Source: Caryophanales bacterium UBA1231
Lineage (GTDB): Bacteria; Bacillota_I; Bacilli_A; ML615J-28; CAG-313
NCBI GenBank assembly: GCA_002309035.1
Contig: DBWT01000046.1
Span: 1-13,004 of the forward strand
DNA: 13,004 bases
Direction: 5' to 3'
Shown here in pieces: positions 7,385 to 13,004 of the stretch. Position numbers and translations under genes: made by a program. Under the pieces are notes generated by a model that did not search any database, was not told where the DNA came from, and saw only the letters and a list, made by a program, of their open reading frames with translations. The stretch's first letter is position 1; every line of letters starts with the position of its first letter.

Positions 7385-9953
7385 CATCATCACCTAATTT
7401 ATCTTTTAATTTTTTTAGCATTAGGAGAGCATCAATTGGTTTCATTTCATCAATTTCAGTATTCTTTAATTCTTCGATAATGCTTGTTTCATTTCTATCA
7501 CGTTTATCGATTATAATTGGTTTTTGATAATTATCGATTGAAAGTAGTTCAGCATCGATTTTATTTGTATTAGTAATTTTAACTAATAAATCATTTGCAC
7601 GATAGATAATTTCATCAGGAAGTTTAGCAAGTTTTGCTACATGGACACCAAAGCTTTTATCGATTGCACCTAGTTTAACTTTATGCATGAAGATTAGATT
7701 TCCATTTTCTTCTACAGCGTCTAAATGGATATTTTTCAAATTATTGATTTTTTCATCAAGTGCTGTTAACTCATGGTAGTGTGTTGAGAATAATGTTTTA
7801 CAACAAACATGATTAACTAAATATTCAATAATTGATTGAGCTAAAGCCATTCCATCAAATGTTGCGGTTCCACGACCTACTTCATCAAAAAGAATCAATG
7901 AATTGTATGTCGCATTTTGTAAAGCAAAATTAACCTCATTCATCTCAACCATGAATGTTGATTCACCACTAGAAATATTATCGCTTGCACCAATACGTGT
8001 AAATATTTGATCAAAGATCGGAATATCACACTTTGTAGCTGGAACAAATGAACCCATTTGTGCCATAATAACGATTAAAGCATTTTGACGCATGTAAGTA
8101 CTTTTACCACCCATATTAGGACCAGTAATTAAAAGTAAATTTTGTGTCTTATTCATAATCCAATCATTCGGAATAAATTCAGTTTGCATGTTGGCTTCAA
8201 CAACAGGATGTCTTCCATCAAGAATTTCAACATCACCATAGATATTGAATGTTGGTCTGACATAACCTCTTTCTTTGGAAACGATAGATAATGATAATAA
8301 CATATCAAGTTCTGAAATGTTTGTAGCCAGTTGTTGAAGTGCTTTTAATTCACTCTTACATGATTCTTTAATTTCATCAAATAATTTCAATTCAAGTTCA
8401 ATAGCATGTTCTTTCGAATTAAGAATTAATGTTTCTTTTTCTTTTAATTCTTGTGTAATGAATCTTTCAGAGTTAACAGTAGTTTGTTTTCTTACATAAC
8501 CATACTCATCTTTAATAAGATTTAGATTACCTTTTGATACTTCGATATAGTAACCAAAGACACGATTATATTGAACACGTAGATTTTTAATACCTGTTCT
8601 TTCTTTTTCTTTGTTTTCAAGTTCTAGCAAGTATTGCTTATTTTCTTTGTTGATATTTTTAATTTTATCGAGTTCTTCACTATATCCATCTTTAATAAAT
8701 CCACCATCACGAATAATAAATGGCGCATCTTCACGAATAGCTTTTTCGATTAATTCATAAAGTGAAGTGAATTCTAGGAGTTTGGATTGATAATTAACAA
8801 GGTTTGATAGTTTCGTCTTCTTTAAAACGGCTTTTATGTTAGGAATTACTCTTAAGGAATTTTTAAGTTGAAGGAGATCTTTTGGTGAAAGACTACCATA
8901 ACTGATTCTTCCTATGATTCTTTCTAGGTCATAAATTTCATCTAAAGCTTTCTTTAATTCATCAAGATATAAGAAACTCTTATTTAAATCGGAAATTAAG
9001 TCTAGACGATTTTCGATTTTTTTGACATCAATTAATGGATAAATAATTGATCTTTTTAAATAACGTGAACCCATTGCTGTTGAGCAACGATCTAAGATAT
9101 TAAATAAACTTTTATTTTGATTGTTGTTTTTAATAGATGAAATTAATTCTAAATTATAAATTGTATTATAATCTAATTTTAAATAATCGTTTGAGATAAT
9201 TCTTTGGAAAGGTTTTAAATGAACTAAGCTTCTTCTTTGTGTTTCACAAACGTAATTTAATAATTGAATGATGTTTTGTTGTTCATCATCATTTAGATTT
9301 TCATATAGTTTTTGATAGTAATTATCTAATTCATTTGGTTGAGCTTTCGATATTAAAATATTAAGTGATGCTTTAATAAACTCAAGCATTGCTTTAGGAA
9401 TATTGTTACCAACAATGATTTCTTTTACTTGTAGTTTTTTTAATGAATTGTATATTAAAGTATTGATTAATGGATATTCTTCAATATAAGCATCACCTGT
9501 TGAAATATCTAGATAAGCCAATAAATATTTGTCAGTCTTTTTAGTGATTGATGCAATAAAATTATTTGTCTTTTCATTCAAATAATTAGTATCGATGTTA
9601 GTACCTGGTGTAACGATTTTTGTTACTTCACGATCGACGATTTTTTTAGCTGATGCTTCTTCCATTTGATCAACAATCGCAATACGATAACCTTTTTCAC
9701 TAAGCTTTTCAATGTATGAATCGATTGCATGATATGGTACGCCAGCCATAGGTACTGGTTCATTTTTGATACCTGCATCCTTTTTTGTTAAGACAAGTTC
9801 TAATTCTTTACTACACACTTTGGCATCATTAAAGAAAGTTTCATAAAAGTCACCAACACGATATAAAACGATTGTGTCAGGATAATGTTCTTTAATAGTT
9901 AAATATTGACGCATCATTGGTGTATATTTACTTTTGTCAATTACTTCGTTCAT
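7377..9953 (-). CDS. mutS: DNA mismatch repair protein MutS
   Basis: MutS recognises mismatches and small loops and, on ATP binding, recruits MutL. The 858 residues contain the mismatch-reading motif GDFYETFF, with Phe36 and Glu38 at the same numbers as in the E. coli protein. The connector, lever and clamp follow, and then the ATPase: Walker A GPNMGGKST (611-619), the signature STFMVEMNEV, Walker B ILFDEVGRGT with Asp690-Glu691, and FSTHYHELT (about 722-730). The C-terminus ends in an acidic GDDDE shared with the mutL start. I chose the ATG at 9953, which has GAGGT 5 nt upstream; the in-frame GTG at 9965 would consume the ribosome site. It heads the mutS-mutL-miaA cluster. Confidence 0.97.
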   Translation of the reverse strand: MNEVIDKSKYTPMMRQYLTIKEHYPDTIVLYRVGDFYETFFNDAKVCSKELELVLTKKDAGIKNEPVPMAGVPYHAIDSYIEKLSEKGYRIAIVDQMEEASAKKIVDREVTKIVTPGTNIDTNYLNEKTNNFIASITKKTDKYLLAYLDISTGDAYIEEYPLINTLIYNSLKKLQVKEIIVGNNIPKAMLEFIKASLNILISKAQPNELDNYYQKLYENLNDDEQQNIIQLLNYVCETQRRSLVHLKPFQRIISNDYLKLDYNTIYNLELISSIKNNNQNKSLFNILDRCSTAMGSRYLKRSIIYPLIDVKKIENRLDLISDLNKSFLYLDELKKALDEIYDLERIIGRISYGSLSPKDLLQLKNSLRVIPNIKAVLKKTKLSNLVNYQSKLLEFTSLYELIEKAIREDAPFIIRDGGFIKDGYSEELDKIKNINKENKQYLLELENKEKERTGIKNLRVQYNRVFGYYIEVSKGNLNLIKDEYGYVRKQTTVNSERFITQELKEKETLILNSKEHAIELELKLFDEIKESCKSELKALQQLATNISELDMLLSLSIVSKERGYVRPTFNIYGDVEILDGRHPVVEANMQTEFIPNDWIMNKTQNLLLITGPNMGGKSTYMRQNALIVIMAQMGSFVPATKCDIPIFDQIFTRIGASDNISSGESTFMVEMNEVNFALQNATYNSLILFDEVGRGTATFDGMALAQSIIEYLVNHVCCKTLFSTHYHELTALDEKINNLKNIHLDAVEENGNLIFMHKVKLGAIDKSFGVHVAKLAKLPDEIIYRANDLLVKITNTNKIDAELLSIDNYQKPIIIDKRDRNETSIIEELKNTEIDEMKPIDALLMLKKLKDKLGDDDE
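7391..7395 (-). promoter_or_regulatory. RBS deciding the mutL start
   Basis: AGGTG lies 6 nt before the ATG at 7384 and too close to the ATGs at 7390 and 7387 and the GTG at 7393. It lies within the coding end of mutS, upstream of the GATGATGATGAA run that contains the start. Confidence 0.6.
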
Positions 9954-9958
9954 TTTAG

Positions 9959-9963
9959 ACCTC
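9959..9963 (-). promoter_or_regulatory. RBS deciding the mutS start
   Basis: GAGGT is 5 nt upstream of the ATG at 9953 and overlaps the in-frame GTG at 9965. This favours the ATG and a protein four residues shorter than the longest frame. No convincing -35/-10 pair could be picked out in the AT-rich spacer upstream. Confidence 0.6.
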
Positions 9964-10043
9964 ACGTTATACTATGTGATAGATTATTTTAACATATTTT
10001 AATTATTTATAGTTATTTTTAGATAAATTAGTGTTTTTGAAAT

Positions 10044-10071
10044 AAAAAAATGCACATTGATTTGTGCATTT
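10044..10071 (-). terminator. Intrinsic terminator after obgE
   Basis: On the minus strand AAATGCACA pairs with TGTGCATTT over a six-base loop and is followed by further T residues (TTTTTTTA overall). The stem overlaps the obgE stop codon. It separates the ribosome block from mutS, which therefore needs its own promoter in the 80-nt spacer. Confidence 0.88.
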
Positions 10072-11344
10072 AATCAAACATTTCAAATTCATAATCTAGG
10101 ATTCTAACAGGATCACCATCTTTAACTCCTAAGTCTCTTAAGGCTTGTTCAACACCTAAATCACGGAGTTGTTTTGCAAAACGACGAATTGATGGGTCAT
10201 TATTAAAATCAGTTTTTTCCATTAATCTTTCAATCATTGGACCATAAACATTGTAGACACCATCATCATCCATTTCAATTGAAAATGGTTCAACTTTTTC
10301 TTTGAATTTGTATTCAACAACTTCTTCAGTTATTTCAATGTTATCTTCAATCTTGATGTTTTGTAACATGTCTGCAAGTTTATATGTTAGTTCATCTAGG
10401 TTTTGATGGGTTGCAGCTGAGATTGGAATAATGTTTTCAACTTTTGTTATTTCTTTGAAACGTTTTAAGTTTTCAAGACTTTCTGGTAAATCCATTTTGT
10501 TTGCGACAACTACTTGTGGCTTTTCCATTAGTTTTAAGTTGTAGCTTTGTAATTCATTATTGATTTTATAATAATCTTCTACTGGATCTCTTCCTTCGGA
10601 TGCACTCATATCTACGATGTGTGCAATTATTCTTGTTCTTTCAATGTGTTTTAAGAATTGAATACCAAGTCCTAAGCCTAGGTGAGCACCTTCGATTAAT
10701 CCAGGTAAATCTGCAACAATGAAGCTACGACCATCTTTTGTTCCAACAACACCTAAGTTTGGATTAAGCGTTGTAAAGTGGTATGCCGCAATTTTAGGTC
10801 TGGCTTTTGATATTACAGAGATTAGTGTTGATTTACCAACACTTGGAAAACCAACTAGACCTACATCAGCTAATACTTTTAGTTCTAGACCACAATTGAA
10901 TTCTTCACCTGGCTCACCCTTTTCACAAAAGTCAGGTGTTGTATGGCGAGAGTTTGCGAAAAAGGAATTACCACGTCCTCCACGACCACCTTTTGCAATA
11001 ACGCATGCTTGATTTGGCTTTGTGATATCGGCAACAACTCTACCAGTATCAAGATTTGTTACAACAGTACCAAGAGGAACTTTGACGATAATGTCTTCGC
11101 CTTTAGCACCATACATATTTTGGCCCATACCATTTTGCCCATTTTGAGCTTTTATTTTGCGATTATAGTGAAAATCTAATAATGTCGTTAAACCAGATTC
11201 ACCAACGAAGATGACGCTACCACCACGTCCTCCTCTTCCGCCATCAGGTCCGCCTTTGTTCACATATTTTTCATGGCGAAATGAGACAATACCATCTCCA
11301 CCTTTACCTGCAGCGACATATATTTTAGCTGTATCTATAAACAT
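10070..11344 (-). CDS. obgE: Obg GTPase (CgtA/ObgE), ribosome assembly factor
   Basis: Obg is a P-loop GTPase that binds the large ribosomal subunit late in assembly and links growth to nucleotide state. The 424 residues show all three domains: the glycine-rich Obg fold (1-158; KGGDG, GGPDGGRGGRGG, KGGRGGRGN), the G domain with G1 GFPSVGKST (165-173), the HFTT switch I, G3 DLPGLIEGA (212-220) and NKMD, and a C-terminal OCT domain (about 345-424). Length matches B. subtilis Obg. The ATG has AGGAGG 6 nt upstream. It follows rplU-prp-rpmA, the usual order in this phylum. A strong hairpin with a T-run ends only about 20 nt before the obgE start, so its expression may depend on readthrough. Confidence 0.97.
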   Translation of the reverse strand: MFIDTAKIYVAAGKGGDGIVSFRHEKYVNKGGPDGGRGGRGGSVIFVGESGLTTLLDFHYNRKIKAQNGQNGMGQNMYGAKGEDIIVKVPLGTVVTNLDTGRVVADITKPNQACVIAKGGRGGRGNSFFANSRHTTPDFCEKGEPGEEFNCGLELKVLADVGLVGFPSVGKSTLISVISKARPKIAAYHFTTLNPNLGVVGTKDGRSFIVADLPGLIEGAHLGLGLGIQFLKHIERTRIIAHIVDMSASEGRDPVEDYYKINNELQSYNLKLMEKPQVVVANKMDLPESLENLKRFKEITKVENIIPISAATHQNLDELTYKLADMLQNIKIEDNIEITEEVVEYKFKEKVEPFSIEMDDDGVYNVYGPMIERLMEKTDFNNDPSIRRFAKQLRDLGVEQALRDLGVKDGDPVRILDYEFEMFD

Positions 11345-11366
11345 AGTACACCTCCTATTTTCTTTT

Positions 11367-11394
11367 AAAAAACACTTCCATCTTGGAAGTGTTT
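11367..11394 (-). terminator. Terminator-like hairpin between rpmA and obgE
   Basis: On the minus strand AAACACTTCC pairs perfectly with GGAAGTGTTT around a five-base loop (AAGAT), ending in a run of six T. By sequence it is a good Rho-independent terminator. Its position inside the otherwise continuous ribosomal gene cluster suggests partial termination that lowers obgE expression relative to the ribosomal proteins; an RNA-processing site is the alternative. Confidence 0.82.
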
Positions 11395-11400
11395 CAATTG

Positions 11401-11682
11401 TTATTGTTCAGGGTAAACTGAAACTTGTTTCTTTCCTCTACAAATATGTTCAAATTTTACATAGCCATCAATCATGCAGAATAGTGTATCATCTTTACCT
11501 TTACCTACATTATTACCTGGATGTACTTTTGTACCTCTTTGACGATAAATGATTGAGCCTGCTGTAGCAAATTGACCATCTGAAAGTTTTGCTCCTAAAC
11601 GTCTTCCGCGTGAATCACGACCGTTTTTAGTAGAACCAACACCTTTTTTAGATGCAAAGAATTGTAAACTAAAATTCAACAT
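11401..11682 (-). CDS. rpmA: Ribosomal protein L27 (bL27) with cleavable N-terminal extension
   Basis: L27 is a large-subunit protein whose N-terminus reaches the peptidyl-transferase centre. The 93 residues start [21 protein letters not shown]; the LQFF-ASKKG boundary is the site where the Prp protease removes the extension in Firmicutes and relatives, exposing the functional Ala-Ser/His-Lys-Lys terminus. The rest ([42 protein letters not shown]) is standard L27. I chose the ATG at 11682 over an in-frame GTG at 11691, because the GTG overlaps the AGGAGG Shine-Dalgarno sequence, which is 8 nt from the ATG. The adjacent upstream gene encodes Prp. Confidence 0.97.
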   Translation of the reverse strand: MLNFSLQFFASKKGVGSTKNGRDSRGRRLGAKLSDGQFATAGSIIYRQRGTKVHPGNNVGKGKDDTLFCMIDGYVKFEHICRGKKQVSVYPEQ

Positions 11683-11690
11683 TTTTGCCA

Positions 11691-11696
11691 CCTCCT
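11691..11696 (-). promoter_or_regulatory. RBS deciding the rpmA start
   Basis: AGGAGG is followed by eight bases and then the ATG at 11682. Its last G is the first base of the in-frame GTG at 11691, which rules that codon out as a start and shortens L27 by three residues. Confidence 0.75.
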
Positions 11697-12015
11697 ATTT
11701 TTTGGCGATATTAATTTTTAAATTATTTGGATATTGTTTTTGGATATTATCTAAAACATCAATGAAGTTTTGGATAATTGGTTTAACTAATTCTTGATTT
11801 ATTGTTTCTTTTACTGTTAATTTGATTAAAGCATCATTTTCTTGATATATGTAGGAATCTTTAAATAATTTTTGGAAAAGACCAATAGTATAGAACGTTG
11901 CTGTAGTGATTGCACTACAAACAATATCTATGCCTTTAGTAGCATAATTTGCATGACCTTTAATCTCAAAAGAAATTAAATCATTATCTAGATAATTAAA
12001 CGTTGCCGTTGTCAT
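11695..12015 (-). CDS. prp: Ribosomal-processing cysteine protease Prp
   Basis: Prp (YsxB family) cleaves the N-terminal extension of L27. The 106 residues contain the catalytic pair in the conserved GHA and DIVCSA motifs, His21 and Cys33, with the usual spacing. Total length fits the family. I chose the ATG at 12015: it follows the rplU stop by one base (TAATATG), suggesting stop-restart coupling, and no clear Shine-Dalgarno sequence is present; an in-frame TTG at 12024 would overlap rplU and is less likely. Its place between L21 and L27 genes is the conserved arrangement in Firmicutes, Fusobacteria and some Mollicutes, and its substrate site (LQFF-AS) is encoded directly downstream. Confidence 0.95.
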   Translation of the reverse strand: MTTATFNYLDNDLISFEIKGHANYATKGIDIVCSAITTATFYTIGLFQKLFKDSYIYQENDALIKLTVKETINQELVKPIIQNFIDVLDNIQKQYPNNLKINIAKK

Positions 12016-12016
12016 A

Positions 12017-12316
12017 TTATGCAACGATTTCTTTAATTACCACTTTAGTATAAGCTTGTCTGTGACCTTGCTTTTTGTGGTAATTCTTTTTAGAATTGTA
12101 ATGATAAACGATAATCTTTTTACCTTTACCATGTTTTTCTACAACACCAACAACTTTAGCTCCTTCAACGAAAGGTTGACCAACTTTGCCATTAGCAAGT
12201 AGTACTTGATCAAAAACAACTTCTTGTTCAGCTTCTGTTTCTAATTTTTCAACGAAAATTGTATCGCCAACAGCAGCACGGTATTGTTTACCACCTGTTA
12301 CAAAAATTGCGTACAT
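12017..12316 (-). CDS. rplU: Ribosomal protein L21 (bL21)
   Basis: L21 binds 23S rRNA in the large subunit. The 99 residues show the family landmarks: [18 protein letters not shown] at the start, [34 protein letters not shown], and [22 protein letters not shown] at the basic C-terminal end. The ATG is preceded by AGAGGAGG at 9 nt. It is the first gene of the rplU-prp-rpmA(-obgE) cluster and sits downstream of a strong promoter and a structured leader of about 110 nt that may mediate autogenous control. Confidence 0.97.
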   Translation of the reverse strand: MYAIFVTGGKQYRAAVGDTIFVEKLETEAEQEVVFDQVLLANGKVGQPFVEGAKVVGVVEKHGKGKKIIVYHYNSKKNYHKKQGHRQAYTKVVIKEIVA

Positions 12317-12339
12317 GAACTATAACCTCCTCTTTTAAA

Positions 12340-12430
12340 TTTTAAGACACGCCATTAAGGTAATGTTCAATTTAAATTGAATCATTTTATGACCTTCTCT
12401 GTGCGGTAGTGTGCCATATAACAGCACACA
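12340..12430 (-). promoter_or_regulatory. Probable L21 leader RNA
   Basis: The 5' leader of rplU holds two stem-loops. The first is GTGTGC/GCACAC at the predicted 5' end of the transcript. The second (12357-12396) is AAGGT paired with ACCTT, enclosing AATG/CATT and a 16-bp perfect palindrome, TTCAATTTAAATTGAA (12366-12381). Between them lies CTACCGCACAGAG, the most GC-rich and probably conserved part. Firmicutes rplU genes commonly carry an L21 leader (Rfam family) that is thought to bind L21 and repress its own operon; position and general form fit, but I could not compare it with a covariance model. Confidence 0.6.
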
Positions 12431-12431
12431 T

Positions 12432-12460
12432 ATTATACATCAAATCGCAATCTTTTTCAA
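12432..12460 (-). promoter_or_regulatory. Promoter of the rplU operon
   Basis: TTGAAA (12460-12455) and a perfect TATAAT (12437-12432) are 17 nt apart on the minus strand, an optimal vegetative sigma-70/SigA promoter. Transcription would start near 12425, at the base of the first leader hairpin, leaving a leader of about 110 nt before the rplU ATG. Confidence 0.82.
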
Positions 12461-12540
12461 ATAATATGTTAATTTATTTTTATTAATTAAAATAAACCGC
12501 TTTGTAAGAAAATGAGATGAATAATTAACCACATCATAAT

Positions 12541-12567
12541 ATTTTCAAACGCTATAAATCGATTTAT
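12541..12567. repeat. Third copy of the miaA-rluB repeat arm, with palindrome
   Basis: On the minus strand, 12558-12541 reads TTTATAGCGTTTGAAAAT, matching the arms of the inverted repeat at 4660-4713. Across 12548-12567 the match to the reverse complement of 4651-4670 is 19 of 20 bases. The copy overlaps a perfect 16-bp palindrome, TATAAATCGATTTATA (12553-12568). It lies between the PPDK terminator and the rplU promoter. Confidence 0.6.
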
Positions 12568-12600
12568 AAAAAAAGACTATTAAGAAAAATCTTAATAGCC
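12568..12600 (-). terminator. Intrinsic terminator after ppdK
   Basis: On the minus strand GGCTATTAAG pairs with CTTAATAGTC (one G-T wobble) around a six-base loop and is followed by seven T residues, about 16 nt after the ppdK stop. It separates the dikinase gene from the rplU operon. Confidence 0.88.
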
Positions 12601-12615
12601 TTTATATATTTATAT

Positions 12616-13004
12616 TTATTTTTTAAATGCTTTTTTAATGCCTTTACCTAGGTCACTAAAAGCTTTACCTATTTTTTTACCTAAGTCACGAGGATTTTTG
12701 ATATTTGCTTGTGCAGCTGCTAATCTTGCAACTGGAACTCTGAATGGAGAACATGAAACATAATCTAGACCAACTTTATGATAGAATTCGATAGATTTAG
12801 CTTCACCACCAGTTTCACCACAAACACCAATGTGTAGGTTAGAATTTGTAGAACGGCCTTGTCTTACAGCCATTTCAACTAGTTTACCAACACCATTTTG
12901 GTCAAGTGTCTTGAATGGATCTTCTTCAAAAATCTTGTTTTCATAGTAATGAGGTAAGAATTTAGTTACGTCATCACGAGAGAAACCAAATGTCATTTGT
13001 GTTA
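12616..13004 (-). CDS. ppdK: Pyruvate, phosphate dikinase, C-terminal part (start outside window)
   Basis: This is the 3' end of pyruvate phosphate dikinase, which interconverts ATP, phosphate and pyruvate with AMP, diphosphate and phosphoenolpyruvate. The frame runs in-frame through the window edge, and the upstream Thr-Gln-Met belongs to the family's N-D-L-T-Q-M-T-F-G block, so the ATG at 12996 is internal. Visible are [20 protein letters not shown], the catalytic Cys in GVCGETGG (aligned by me to Cys831 of the Clostridium symbiosum enzyme), and [19 protein letters not shown], which normally nearly ends the protein. Here a further 23-residue tail rich in Lys follows, made of two 11-residue units ([11 protein letters not shown] and [11 protein letters not shown]) and a final Lys. 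The core call is firm; the tail's role is unknown. Confidence 0.95.
   Translation of the reverse strand, partial: TQMTFGFSRDDVTKFLPHYYENKIFEEDPFKTLDQNGVGKLVEMAVRQGRSTNSNLHIGVCGETGGEAKSIEFYHKVGLDYVSCSPFRVPVARLAAAQANIKNPRDLGKKIGKAFSDLGKGIKKAFKK

Noticed and set aside
7212..7397. Plus-strand open frame opposite the mutL N-terminus
   Set aside because: It is antisense to highly conserved GHKL motifs and has no ribosome binding site.
10719..11012. Plus-strand open frame of 97 codons opposite obgE
   Set aside because: It is antisense to the Obg G domain and its Pro/Arg-rich translation mirrors the Gly-rich codons of obgE; there is no ribosome site or family motif.
11211..11552. Plus-strand open frame opposite the start of obgE and rpmA
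   Set aside because: It spans two well-supported minus-strand genes, a terminator and a ribosome site, and the product resembles nothing beyond the complement of the Gly-rich Obg start.
12616..12996. A free-standing 126-residue protein starting at the ATG at 12996
   Set aside because: The upstream codons continue the PPDK motif in frame to the window edge, so the Met is internal.
1..13004. CRISPR array, insertion sequence, prophage or defence island
   Set aside because: There is no regularly spaced repeat array, transposase, integrase, terminal inverted repeat or phage gene in any frame; the genes are conserved housekeeping genes on one strand.

Overview
The window is about 70-75% A+T, and every convincing gene lies on the minus strand, so transcription runs from high to low coordinates. 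Trp codons checked are TGG and several genes end in TGA, so the standard code is in use. The mix of very low G+C, an L27 with a cleavable N-terminal extension next to its Prp protease, methyl-independent MutS/MutL and standard TGA usage points to a low-GC Firmicute or a Mollicutes lineage such as Acholeplasmatales, rather than Mycoplasma or Spiroplasma. The exact taxon is inference.

In transcription order: (1) 13004-12616 is the 3' end of pyruvate phosphate dikinase, with an unusual lysine-rich C-terminal tail, closed by an intrinsic terminator. (2) 12460-10044 is the ribosome block: a strong promoter, a structured leader resembling the L21 leader, then rplU, prp, rpmA and obgE. A strong terminator-like hairpin sits between rpmA and obgE, and another ends obgE. 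(3) 9953-4719 is the mutS-mutL-miaA cluster for mismatch repair and tRNA A37 modification, with overlapping ends. (4) 4634-531 is a tightly packed set: an RsuA/RluB-type pseudouridine synthase, a PAP2-family membrane phosphatase, QueH, a Fic-like protein with a degenerate active site, and a PHP-domain phosphatase. It ends in a very strong terminator. Genes within it overlap by 4 nt or are separated by 1 nt, which suggests one operon with translational coupling. Positions 1-459 hold no gene that I can support.

Most of the window is housekeeping: ribosome assembly and maturation, DNA repair, and tRNA/rRNA modification. I do not see a new multi-gene system. The points most worth a second look are the Fic-like protein that has lost its catalytic loop inside a tRNA/rRNA-modification operon; an imperfect inverted repeat that brackets a candidate promoter at 4660-4713 and has a third copy near 12550; the 11-residue tandem repeat forming a basic amphipathic tail on PPDK; and the terminator-like hairpin that obgE transcription must pass.
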